Assembly (NCBI RefSeq): GCF_022458895.1
Contig: NZ_JAINFL010000005.1
Location: 372,001 to 436,000 of the forward strand
Origin: Roseihalotalea indica
GTDB taxonomy: Bacteria; Bacteroidota; Bacteroidia; Cytophagales; Cyclobacteriaceae
Reading direction: 5' to 3'
Length of the DNA stretch: 64,000 bases
Below are positions 8,501-15,816 of the stretch, in pieces; positions within the stretch are counted from its first letter, which is position 1, and each line of letters opens with the position of its first letter. The notes below the pieces were generated by a model that was not told the DNA's origin, searched no databases, and saw only the letters and a program-made list of their open reading frames with translations. Position numbers and translations under genes: made by a program.

Positions 8501-8775
8501 ACAGACACCCGCCCTCTACCGGAGTTGGTTGCAGTAGACCGGGCGTAGGTCATGTTCTCGGTACCGTTAATTGCCTCCTCAATGGGCAACAGCACCGACT
8601 TGGCCACCGTTTCGGCACTACCTCCAGGGTAGTATACCTGCACACTCACGCTGGGAGGGGCAATTTCGGGAAAACGCTCTACCGGAAGTTGCAACATACT
8701 GGCTGCACCGGCCAGCACTAAAACGATTGAAATTACCAGCGTCAATACCGGCCGGTCTATTATTTTTTTTAACAT
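5584..8775 (-). CDS. RND multidrug efflux permease (HAE1/AcrB-like)
   Basis: A 1063-residue inner-membrane proton/drug antiporter. The N-terminal TM1 (RPVLTLVISIVLVLAGAASM) and FPEIAPPSVSVQVYYPGGSAE are typical of HAE1 pumps. Two periplasmic porter regions separate twelve TM helices. TM4 reads GIVVDNAIVVVEAI, so the AcrB proton-relay pair D407/D408 is here D407/N408; the TM10 Lys is present in GLLAKNAILIVEF. A cytoplasmic insert of charged residues (KKRDKESVDTDESTK) lies between the two halves. Expected substrates are lipophilic drugs or bile-like compounds, but the sequence does not say which. The adaptor gene lies upstream after a 595-nt gap and the channel gene immediately downstream. Length matches AcrB relatives. 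Confidence 0.92.
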   Translation of the reverse strand: MLKKIIDRPVLTLVISIVLVLAGAASMLQLPVERFPEIAPPSVSVQVYYPGGSAETVAKSVLLPIEEAINGTENMTYARSTATNSGRGRVSVYFEPGTDPNLAAVDIQNRISTVVQQIPPEVVESGITVMKRMKGTLMTINIFAEEENSTYNETFLNAYTRMNVRRELKRVPGLAEASILRSRDYAMRIWLNPERLALYGLTPQDVYQQIRDQSFEAAPGKFGENSDEVFEIPLKHTGRFSEPEEYEDIVIKSEQDGLQLHLRDVARIEFGASNYTSQNRLDGRASVTIDIVQQSGANAVEIDKAVREILEDQAKVFPEGIGYEITYSVRDQIDESMGHVKQTLIEAFILVFLVVFIFLQDFKATFITAITIPISLVGTFFFLSLIGVSMNVLSMFSIVLSIGIVVDNAIVVVEAIFEKMQYHNMTAREAVESALSEITGAIISITLVISAVFLPVGFISGPVGVFYQEFAYTIIVAVVISAIIALTLGPVMFMLLYKKRDKESVDTDESTKSTVVGKIKQSEKVQKAKAMGSKGLRKFDNLFDAFTRKYVNIARMAIQYKWISLAGLFLIVVVTVFLAKRTPSAFIPTEDDNFLIFTVKMPEGASLHRTNEALVMADSILRLEPAVERINTVSGYDIVSGSESPSSGLGYVLLKELDERGEISEINELIKHLMSKLTVISEVKGINMYPRPTVQGFGDFDGVQIMLQDRSDGDPAEFGTLVNEFMAELQQQQEIDNAFTSYNTNFPQYKLNIDYKKAKALGVSVKDMMFTVQSNFGRTRVGDFNRFTRQYGVFMQSDIPYRENPETFNSIFVKNNEGEMVPVNTIIQLEQTYGPETVTRYNLYNAARINITPASGFSTGDVMNKIETLSEQKLPASLNFEWTGMSLEEKKSGSDSTIVFIISIILVYFILAAQYESFWLPMAVLLSLPTGILGVFAFINLAGIQNNIYVQVGIIMLIGLLAKNAILIVEFAAQKREAGSNVLDAVLDASALRLRAIVMTSLAFTAGLVPLMFSEGSSAIGNKSVSIGTAGGMLFGIFLGILIIPVLTYVFIKLNERLNVKTT

Positions 8776-9370
8776 GTTCTCTTATAGCTTATTCAGAAAA
8801 TACTCGATACATACCAAGGAGACTCAAAAAAACCACCCTGCGATTCTTCTTACACCAAATGCCAAGCACCTGACGGGAATAGTTTTGTAGATCGTCCTTA
8901 TAAATGCTTACAATAGAAGCTCCTACTATCGGTATGGATGCTTCTTGCTGGGTTAATAAAAGACGATTGACGTATATTGAGACTATGAGTATTGAAATTC
9001 TGGGAATGGACTGGCTGAACGTGAAGCCTCGAAACAGGCACTGACTCAAACGATAAAGAAAGCGAAATAAGAAATTTGCGTAACCGTTTGTAAATGTTGT
9101 AACCTTGGTGCCAGAAGATAGCGGGTAACGTAGCTATGATCGGTCTCTGGGGATGGGATAAAAAAGTTGGTGTCATGGTAGCTTAAAGAATAGGGGGAGC
9201 TAAAAAAGAGTATCCAGTGTAAAGCTCCTGTAGCGACTATTTAACGTTGAGTGGAACATACGTTTATCTGAAAAAAATGTATTAGCCTTATACACAGTAA
9301 ACACTAAGTCAGTATTGCCCGGAAAAATTGTAATCCTTCCGGGCAATGCTTCTTATAAAAGACTTAACTA
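8776..9370. other. 595-bp gap inside efflux locus
   Basis: No plausible gene on either strand; short frames here lack codon-usage or motif support. The right part holds a hairpin (9314-9347). GTAACC occurs twice 19 bp apart at 9080-9085 and 9099-9104. The gap means the pump and channel genes may be transcribed from their own promoter, but no convincing CAAAnnTA box was found for the minus strand. Confidence 0.4.
9314..9347 (-). terminator. Hairpin after adaptor gene
   Basis: ATTGCCCGGA (9314-9323) pairs perfectly with TCCGGGCAAT (9338-9347) across a 14-nt loop, 24 nt downstream of the adaptor stop on the minus strand. No U-tract follows, so it may attenuate or stabilise the transcript rather than terminate it fully. 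Confidence 0.4.
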
Positions 9371-10543
9371 TTACTGATTAGTAGCCGTAGCATTATCCAG
9401 TAACTGGCCGCGTTGCATCGGCTTTACCTTAACGCCATTGGTCAGCTTATCAAGACCGGAAACGACAATCCTATCATCAGCAGAAAGTGATCCGCCGCTT
9501 ACGATGTATTCCTTGCCGGTTCGTCCTTCAATTTGTATCTCCTGCTTTACCACGGTGCTATCTTCCTGAAACTTAAAAACAAACTTTTTATCCTGAATGG
9601 AAGCGGTAGCTCCCTGAGGAACTAAAATGGCATTCGGGTAAATCTGCTCCATAATAATCTTACCTGTGCTTCCGGATCGTAACAGCGTATCAGGATTGTC
9701 AAATTTGGCCCGCAGGTTAATAGAACCTGTAGACTTGTCAATCTGACCGGAGTTTGCGTCAATAAGTCCTGCTCTTTCGTATTCCGAGCCATCCGATAAG
9801 ACCAGTTTCACTTCGGTGTTCATCTTCTTAGAAGTAGAGTCTCCCTTCATTCGCTCATAATACAGGTAGTCTGACTCACTCATAGAAAAATAAACATACA
9901 CATCTTCTACATTGGACAGAACGGTCAAAGGTTCCTCGTCGGTCTTTTTAACCAGGTTTCCAATAGACTTGGGGATTCTTCCCATGAAACCACTTACTGG
10001 AGCCACAATGGTGGTAAACTCCAGGTTGATGCGCATATTGGCCGCTACGGCTTGCGCTTTGTCTAATGAAGATTGCGCCACTTCGTAATCGGCTTGTACC
10101 GTTTCCATTCGTACCTCGGAGATAACCTCGTTATCAATAAGGGGTTGGATTCGGTCAATTTCGGATTTTGCCTTTCTGAGTTTGGCTTTTTCCACCTTCA
10201 CATCCGCTAACGCATTTTTCAAATCCTCTTGGTAGGGCTGGCTGTTGATCTTGAATAAGGGTTGGCCTTTCTTTACATAATCGCCTTCATCTACATAAAT
10301 CTCTTCAAGAATGCCATCTACTTGAGGACGAATACCTACATTTTCCACTCCTTCAATAGACCCTAGGTATTGGAATGATTTGGCTGCTTTTTCTTCCTTT
10401 AGCGTCATGACGGGCAGAGGAAGACCTTCGTCTTTCTGTTCCACTTCCTGGCAACTGGCTAAGTAAAAGAAAAGTAAAGCGGGAAGGGCAAGTGGGTGAA
10501 ATTTTCTCAAGCTCATATAATGGTAGTAGTTCTTATCTTTCAT
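9371..10543 (-). CDS. RND efflux periplasmic adaptor (MFP/AcrA-like)
   Basis: A 390-residue membrane-fusion protein. It has a lipoprotein signal with the lipidated Cys at 31 (FYLASC); Met10 (10516) is an alternative start that shortens the n-region. Domains in order: the lipoyl half-motif GVENVGIRPQVDGILEEIYVDEGDYVKKGQPLFKI (about 64-97), an alpha-hairpin (about 105-165, KAKLRKAKSEIDRIQPL and VAQSSLDKAQAVAA), the second lipoyl half TTIVAPVSGFMGRI, a beta-barrel with ANSGQIDKSTGSINLRAKFDNPD, and a membrane-proximal domain ending in GLDKLTNGVKVKP. It bridges the pump and the outer-membrane channel. It is the first gene of the efflux locus on the minus strand. Confidence 0.9.
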   Translation of the reverse strand: MKDKNYYHYMSLRKFHPLALPALLFFYLASCQEVEQKDEGLPLPVMTLKEEKAAKSFQYLGSIEGVENVGIRPQVDGILEEIYVDEGDYVKKGQPLFKINSQPYQEDLKNALADVKVEKAKLRKAKSEIDRIQPLIDNEVISEVRMETVQADYEVAQSSLDKAQAVAANMRINLEFTTIVAPVSGFMGRIPKSIGNLVKKTDEEPLTVLSNVEDVYVYFSMSESDYLYYERMKGDSTSKKMNTEVKLVLSDGSEYERAGLIDANSGQIDKSTGSINLRAKFDNPDTLLRSGSTGKIIMEQIYPNAILVPQGATASIQDKKFVFKFQEDSTVVKQEIQIEGRTGKEYIVSGGSLSADDRIVVSGLDKLTNGVKVKPMQRGQLLDNATATNQ

Positions 10544-11160
10544 TTATTCTACAAGTATGATATAACTTTTTTTGCCCATCAACATCAATAATTGTACTCT
10601 AGAGGAAAAAATACAATCCTATTTTTCTGTAAAAGCTTATAAATCAATAACCTACAAGTGATTAACATTATAGGCTCTGGATTACTTAAATATAAAAACT
10701 CTAAAAAAGTGTAGAATGTTTTACCAACTTTCAAACAGACTGTAGAACTATTCTTCACATTGGTAACTGACAAGTACATTCATGAATGAATTTTTCTTCG
10801 AAAATGTTAGAATATACCTCGATGCTTTGTAGATGTAGTTGAAGAAGTACGGATGTTAGAAGAGTAGAGCTTGAAGTATCTTTATATTATTTTATCATAG
10901 AAGGTCACCAACCAAGTACTCGATGACCAAACATAGTGAAATAGTCATTTTGACGCAGGGCTGTTTAAGAAAAAAAATCATTATATTGTTAGAGAGTAGA
11001 TAGTAGATAGTCATTAACCATATCATAGAAGCCTTCACCGCAAGAAAGACTAAGCGTGTTAAAGGTTTCTTAGCCCGACCGCTTACTATTGCTTGAGATA
11101 GAAGGCATGGTATAGGTGATCTCAGTTGATCTATTTGTGCTGCACCATTAACCCTTTACG
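10544..11160. other. 617-bp divergent intergenic region
   Basis: Lies between the divergent efflux adaptor and the membrane hydrolase and must hold both promoters. It is AT-rich. A short palindrome ATTCATGAAT occurs near 10779-10788. No exact TAnnTTTG box could be placed confidently for either gene, no RNA gene is apparent, and the small frames present look non-coding. Confidence 0.4.
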
Positions 11161-12555
11161 ATGAACCGAGACCTGTATTATTTCGGAAACTTTTTTTTAG
11201 GCATTACCGTCATCGGTGGCTTACTGCAAACCATTATTCGTTTTCAGCTGGGCGGGGGCATGCTGATGCTGGAGTCTTTTCCCGGCTGGTTTTTGGTACT
11301 CACGCTTATTTCCCTAATGGGTGGCCTTTTGCTGCTAAAGTATTTTTACCATCAGCAGTACCGCTTCGCCCTGGTAGCCGATAGCCTGGCAGCATTGGCC
11401 TCCCTGGTGTTTTCGGTCGTGGTGTATTTATTACTGAGTGGGAGGGGGATACAAAGCTGGTATCTTCCGGCATACTCAGTCTCTCTGGTAGCAGGTACGG
11501 TGGCTTCCATTAGCCTGATCGTTCCCCCGGCCGGAAAAAGTCCCTGGATAAGGTCTGCCGGACTGATTCTGCTGTTGATCAATCTAGTATCCGGTGCTGC
11601 CCTCATCGGGGTGATGCGTAATCCCGAGATGCAGACCAGTGACGGTCTGGAAAAACTCGCTCAGTGGATATCCCTGGTGGGTAGTCTGGTACCGCTGCTG
11701 TTTATCGTACAATTTACTCAGGAAGCCCGTAGACTGAAGCCTGATCAGTCAGTAACGTCTTCATCCCGAACAACCGATCAGGTTTTGACCTCGTTGAGTG
11801 CAGTTGTAGTGGTGTTAGTATTGGTGTTTGGAGTAATGTTGGCTCAGGAAGCGTACATGTCTTCCTATTGGAATAAACGAAATGCGGCGATTACCCAGCA
11901 GATGGTTCAGCGCTTTGAGGAAGAAGCTTATGTCAATAAGGACGGTGATACGTTACGCTATTTATTACTCAAACCGCTGGATTATGCCCCCAACCAAAAG
12001 TATCCGTTGGTAGTCACTTTGCCTTATAATAAATACGAAGGGGCGGAGGTCGCAAAATTACTGTCCGAGCAGGCTAATCGAAGTCAGTACCCGGCTTTTC
12101 TGTTTGTGCCTTACTGTCCACCGGGCGAGGGCTGGGGAGGTATTCCCAATTATCCTACCATCGACACTATAGTTTTTGAGACCCTTCAAAATTTAAAGCG
12201 ACAGCTGTCTATTGATGAAGCAAGACTGTATGTGACAGGAATCTCCCGGGGCGGTTACGGCTCCTGGCATTTCATCGGTCTTCGTCCGGATATATTTGCC
12301 GCAGCTATACCCGTGTGCGGAGGCGGTGATCCCTCTTTGGCCCACAATATGACGGATGTGTCCGTATGGGCATTCCACGGACGAAATGATAGGAACGTGC
12401 CAGTGAGTGGCTCCCGAGATATAATAGAAGCAATAAAGGAAGCCGGGGGAGAGCCTCGCTATACTGAGTTTCCGGACGAGGGGCACAACATCTGGTATCA
12501 GGTAAGTCAAACCCCGGGCTTACTGGACTGGTTGTTTGCTCAGAAACAGAATTGA
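11161..12555 (+). CDS. Polytopic membrane protein with C-terminal serine hydrolase
   Basis: A 464-residue protein in two parts. Residues 1-230 form about seven hydrophobic segments (for example FFLGITVIGGLLQTII, WFLVLTLISLMGGLLLL, LVFSVVVYLLLS and VVVVLVLVFGVMLA). Residues 255-464 form an alpha/beta hydrolase of the predicted-peptidase/esterase type (COG4099-like): the nucleophile elbow is GISRGGYGSW with Ser362, followed by FAAAIPVCGGGD, HGRNDRNVP with Asp410 and DEGHNIW with His442, which gives a complete triad. The hydrolase part begins with LRYLLLKPLDYAPNQKYPLVV, the usual entry of this family. Substrate unknown; an esterase or peptidase acting at the membrane is inferred. It stands alone with no operon partner. 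The fusion to a multi-pass domain is unusual. Confidence 0.75.
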   Translation: MNRDLYYFGNFFLGITVIGGLLQTIIRFQLGGGMLMLESFPGWFLVLTLISLMGGLLLLKYFYHQQYRFALVADSLAALASLVFSVVVYLLLSGRGIQSWYLPAYSVSLVAGTVASISLIVPPAGKSPWIRSAGLILLLINLVSGAALIGVMRNPEMQTSDGLEKLAQWISLVGSLVPLLFIVQFTQEARRLKPDQSVTSSSRTTDQVLTSLSAVVVVLVLVFGVMLAQEAYMSSYWNKRNAAITQQMVQRFEEEAYVNKDGDTLRYLLLKPLDYAPNQKYPLVVTLPYNKYEGAEVAKLLSEQANRSQYPAFLFVPYCPPGEGWGGIPNYPTIDTIVFETLQNLKRQLSIDEARLYVTGISRGGYGSWHFIGLRPDIFAAAIPVCGGGDPSLAHNMTDVSVWAFHGRNDRNVPVSGSRDIIEAIKEAGGEPRYTEFPDEGHNIWYQVSQTPGLLDWLFAQKQN

Positions 12556-12839
12556 ATCATTGCGTAGTTACGCAACTTGAATAGAAGAAAAAAAATCATA
12601 GCTAATATTCTGTAAGTTGAGGCAGTGACGGTCACTTATAAATTTAAGCTGAGTATAATATGAGGAGTAATCTTCCTGAGAAACATTCGCCTTAACCAGT
12701 CTCACTGTTAGCTTCGGGTGGAACTACTTCATCATCAAATAAAATGCCTGGCTGGATTTAGAACAGGCAGTGAAGGGGGGGAGTAATACGACTCTTAGAG
12801 ACCACAATGATCGGATGCGTTTACAACACCAAATGTAAA

Positions 12840-13187
12840 CTATCCCTGACTGATAACAAGAGAGTCCTTCGGATCATCTTCGTTGTACAATACTCCGCTG
12901 AAAGAGCCTTTAAAACCTCGGGAATCCGAGTACTCGGTTGGAAAAAATTCTTTTACGTGAAAGGAGAAGGATTCTTTTGCCGGATTGTTGATGTATCTTT
13001 TACTATCCTCCGCAGATTCCCTGACTACAAAAAGAAAATAAGAGTCGAAGTCGTTTTCGTAACTTCCGTTTAGCAGGTAGGTACCTGTGTCTGTCACATC
13101 CATAATGCGGGTACGTAGAAAATTTTCGCTCAGGTAATCATCCCGGCCTTCCGGGTCTCGGTAGGCATAAATGGTATACATTGGCAT
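12840..13187 (-). CDS. Hypothetical protein, possibly a C-terminal fragment
   Basis: A 115-residue frame on the minus strand. It has protein-like composition with beta-strand and acidic-turn alternation (GTYLLNGSYENDFDSYFLFVVRES, FSFHVKEFFPTEYSDSRGFKGSFSGVLYNED), resembling the C-terminal beta domain of secreted Bacteroidota lipoproteins. The same frame stays open upstream of the ATG to about 13250 (including STYNGSFGYLGA), and that extension also looks protein-like, so the gene may be the tail of a truncated lipoprotein rather than an intact gene. No signal peptide is present. The overlapping plus-strand frame looks like its shadow. No family is assigned. Confidence 0.4.
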   Translation of the reverse strand: MPMYTIYAYRDPEGRDDYLSENFLRTRIMDVTDTGTYLLNGSYENDFDSYFLFVVRESAEDSKRYINNPAKESFSFHVKEFFPTEYSDSRGFKGSFSGVLYNEDDPKDSLVISQG

Positions 13188-13322
13188 CGCCCCTAGGTAG
13201 CCGAAGCTGCCATTATATGTGCTCTTGCATATTTCTTCTTCTGAGCATTAAAAGTCTGCGAGCCGCTCTGGAAAATCCGGTGAAGGCGTTGCGTAGAGAA
13301 TAGTTGTTGATAGGGGGCTTGA

Positions 13323-14621
13323 TCATTTAAGCCAGTCCCATCGTTTGGCCCAGTCCAATAGAAATGCCTCGCGCCATTGAGCGACCGTACGGGCTCCCTG
13401 CTGCTCGTCAATAAATAGTTCTTCTGATGCCTTATCACTGTACCAGTTAGCTTTTAGCGGATAGTTTTGCGGAGATGGGGTTCCGGGCCAGGGATTTGCA
13501 CTTACGAAGGTTCCGGTTTGCTTGGTAAAACCAACTAGGTCGCTGGAGATAGTGTACGGACATATCTCCGGGCGTTTGGGAGAATAACGTACCGCATAGC
13601 GGCCATCACCCCGATAGTATCCCGGCCAGCTTTGTCCTAAAATATTAAGTGTGAAACAGGCGGAGTCTGCTGGGATATCAATAACCGGGCCTGAAAAGTG
13701 CCATTCAATAACTGAATACACGGGGACTGTATCCTGAAGGGTAGTATTTCTTTCGAAGATGCGGCGAGCACTGTGATTGATTTTTTCAAAGCTTCCGCCC
13801 CAGCTTTCTCCAAGTGGGTCATCAGGTTCGCCATGCATCACATAGGTTAGGGAAGGAGTGTCGCCCATTTTAATGACGCCCTCGTAATAATTTTTGAAGT
13901 CGCGCCCCAGGGTGCCCTGCTGGCGGATATACTCAGCATAGTATCTATCATCTTTAAGATTTTCGGGAGACTCGCCGTCCATGAACCATCCTCGGTAGGT
14001 GGCATTGGCTTCAATCATCCACAGGTCAGGGTGGTGCTCGGCAATGTAGGCGTACGCATTCACACTCCACTTTTTGTTGGGGCCGCCAATCCAGTATACC
14101 CTAATGTTCTTCTTGATGTTGGGGGCATCGTGGAGAGCCTGAGCCAGATCCTCGATGCCACCCCAGACGAGTACCCACAGCGGTTGGTCGCTACCGCTTT
14201 GAGCACACTTTATAATCCATTCTGAGCCCTCGGTAGGCTGGCTCCAGCCTTTAAAGGGAGCTAATTCCGTAGCCCCTTGTTTGGTAATTGAACGAAGTTG
14301 GCTGGGAGAAGGAAAGCTATTTGAATGCGCTTGTAGTTTAGGCAAATCCTGTTCGTAGAGATCGATCATTTTCAGGATACTGTCTTTTCGCCCCGGCCCA
14401 TACGGTGATGAAATCAATCCTTGGGTTTGGAAAAGATCAGCGTACATCAGAAAGTGGATCATGGATTGAAAGTCATCAGGATCAGTGCCCCCGATATCAG
14501 TACTGATCAGGATACGGGGTTTTAAGGATTTCTCCGGTTGAGCGTGGCAAGGCATAGCTATGAGGAAAGGCAGGCAATACCATGCCAGGATGAGAAGAGA
14601 AGTTATTTTAAAATTCTTCAT
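13323..14621 (-). CDS. Secreted nucleoside-hydrolase-like (DUF1593) protein
   Basis: 432 residues from the ATG at 14621, chosen because it begins a good signal peptide (MKNFKITSLLILAWYCLPFLIAM...CHAQ); an in-frame upstream start at 14744 would bury it. The mature protein starts PRILISTDIGGTDPDDFQSM, the metal-binding DxGxDDD-like opening of the inosine-uridine nucleoside hydrolase fold as seen in DUF1593 proteins. WVLVWGGIEDLAQAL, VYWIGGPNKKWSV and HGEPDDPLGESWGGSF are further family landmarks. The C-terminal part (about 330-432) is an extra beta domain. The family is found with plant or algal glycan utilisation genes and is presumed to hydrolyse glycosides; the substrate is unknown. The gene ends 135 nt before the small minus-strand frame downstream. 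Confidence 0.75.
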   Translation of the reverse strand: MKNFKITSLLILAWYCLPFLIAMPCHAQPEKSLKPRILISTDIGGTDPDDFQSMIHFLMYADLFQTQGLISSPYGPGRKDSILKMIDLYEQDLPKLQAHSNSFPSPSQLRSITKQGATELAPFKGWSQPTEGSEWIIKCAQSGSDQPLWVLVWGGIEDLAQALHDAPNIKKNIRVYWIGGPNKKWSVNAYAYIAEHHPDLWMIEANATYRGWFMDGESPENLKDDRYYAEYIRQQGTLGRDFKNYYEGVIKMGDTPSLTYVMHGEPDDPLGESWGGSFEKINHSARRIFERNTTLQDTVPVYSVIEWHFSGPVIDIPADSACFTLNILGQSWPGYYRGDGRYAVRYSPKRPEICPYTISSDLVGFTKQTGTFVSANPWPGTPSPQNYPLKANWYSDKASEELFIDEQQGARTVAQWREAFLLDWAKRWDWLK

Positions 14622-14779
14622 CAGGTTTTGATAGAGTAGAGGTTGCATGTCGTATTGATCACTAAAATAACATTTGTAAAAGTAAAATCTCACCTGTTCG
14701 GCACCGCCTTTAGCTGATAACTCTTTTACCTCACTATTAGACATTAATTTGATTCCTTTTATGATATACTAGGAAGCGA

Positions 14780-14831
14780 GAGGCAGTTAGCAGGAGGCTG
14801 TACAGGGAATATGCCTCCTGCTGACTGCCTC
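14780..14831. repeat. 19-bp inverted repeat with GGAGGCAGT-type arms
   Basis: The arm at 14780-14798 (GAGGCAGTTAGCAGGAGGC) pairs with 14813-14831 with a single G-T mismatch and a 14-nt loop. It lies upstream of the nucleoside-hydrolase-like gene and the divergent ArsR gene. A related word, GGAGGCAGTAAGCGG, recurs at 29822-29836 in another intergenic region, suggesting a dispersed element rather than a gene-specific terminator. Confidence 0.5.
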
Positions 14832-14910
14832 CAGTAACAACTTTAAGACTCACGATATAAAATGCATTCTTACTTCATTATAGGAATAACCCCTTTTTTA
14901 AAAAAAAGTA

Positions 14911-14957
14911 GTTGCGTAACTGTTTGGTTACATATATATTTGTAACCGATTGGTTAC
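14911..14957 (+). promoter_or_regulatory. ArsR promoter with two operator palindromes
   Basis: Two inverted repeats lie in tandem: GTAAC-TGTTTG-GTTAC (14916-14931) and GTAACC-GATT-GGTTAC (14942-14957), centred 26 bp apart. Between and touching them is TATATTTG (14935-14942), an exact TAnnTTTG -7 box; a GTTG at 14911-14914 lies 20 nt upstream of it. The ArsR gene starts at 14973. Binding of an ArsR dimer at both sites would block the promoter, so autoregulation is inferred. Confidence 0.7.
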
Positions 14958-14972
14958 ATAATTTGGTGATAT

Positions 14973-15317
14973 ATGAGAAGAGATGTTTTTCAGGCTATTG
15001 CCGACCCCACCCGCCGGGACATTATCCATTTGCTGGCCAGGCAACGGCTAAACCTCAATGCTGTAGCCGAGCACTTTAACATCAGCCGACCGGCCATATC
15101 TAAACATATCAAAATCCTGAATGAGTGCGGGCTAATTGACATTCAGCAAACCGGGCGAGACCGTTTTTGTAAGGCGAAACCAGAGAAGCTAAGTGAAGTA
15201 GCCGCTTGGGTAGAACAGTACCGAGAATTCTGGAACAACAAACTGGATGCTTTGGGCCAATTCTTACAATCAACATCATCTGATAAATCAACTACTGCTA
15301 ACCGGAAAAAGTCATGA
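14973..15317 (+). CDS. ArsR-family winged-helix regulator
   Basis: A 114-residue ArsR/SmtB-type repressor. MRRDVFQAIADPTRRDIIHLLA is the classic opening helix pair; LNAVAEHFNISRPAISKHIKILNECGLIDIQQTGRDRFCKAKPEKL is the recognition helix and beta wing. The C-terminal region (VAAWVEQYREFWNNKLDALGQFL) matches the subgroup that is always paired with an SRPBCC/AHSA1 gene. No metal-binding CxC motif is present in the recognition helix, so it is probably not a metal sensor. The next gene overlaps by four bases. Two palindromic operators sit in its promoter. Confidence 0.88.
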   Translation: MRRDVFQAIADPTRRDIIHLLARQRLNLNAVAEHFNISRPAISKHIKILNECGLIDIQQTGRDRFCKAKPEKLSEVAAWVEQYREFWNNKLDALGQFLQSTSSDKSTTANRKKS

Positions 15318-15745
15318 ACGAACACACCATTATCGTAGAGCGGGTATATGATGCGCCCATTGAAAAAGTATGGCAGGCGCTGACCGACAAGGATCAGATG
15401 AAGCAGTGGTATTTCACTCTGGATTCCTTCGAGCCCAAAGTAGGCTTTGAGTTTAGTTTTCGGGGACAAGGCCATAAAGGAGAACAGTACGTACACCTCT
15501 GTAAGATTACCGAAGTGATTCCTAACAAAAAACTTCAGTATAGCTGGCAATACGAGAATTACGAGGGGTATTCAACCGTAACATTTGAACTCACCGAACA
15601 AGGTAAGAAAACGCATTTAACGCTCACCCACGAAGGGCTGGAGACCTTTCCACAGAATAACCCCGATTTTGCTAAGGGAAGCTTTGCCACTGGCTGGAAT
15701 GAACTCATCACTGTTTCTTTATCTCGCTTTCTGGAAGCAGGCTAG
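15314..15745 (+). CDS. SRPBCC/AHSA1-domain protein
   Basis: A 143-residue START-like helix-grip protein. TIIVERVYDAPIEKVWQALTDKDQMKQWYF is the standard AHSA1 opening; FEFSFRGQG, YSWQYENYEGYSTVTFELTEQGKKTHLTLTHEGLETF and FATGWNELITVSLSRFLE complete the fold. Such proteins bind hydrophobic ligands, and when encoded behind an ArsR partner they are thought to act in small-molecule stress response; the ligand is unknown. The ATGA overlap with the ArsR gene shows translational coupling, and both are driven by the operator-controlled promoter upstream. Confidence 0.85.
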   Translation: MNEHTIIVERVYDAPIEKVWQALTDKDQMKQWYFTLDSFEPKVGFEFSFRGQGHKGEQYVHLCKITEVIPNKKLQYSWQYENYEGYSTVTFELTEQGKKTHLTLTHEGLETFPQNNPDFAKGSFATGWNELITVSLSRFLEAG

Positions 15746-15816
15746 GCCTAATTGATTGTATAGACAATTTCATGACAAGCCATCTAAAACCGACATTAGA
15801 GAAAGCCTTCTTAAGA

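Noticed and set aside
12807..13073. Plus-strand 88-residue frame opposite the small hypothetical gene
   Set aside because: Composition rich in Lys/Arg/Phe typical of an antisense frame; the minus-strand frame is more protein-like.
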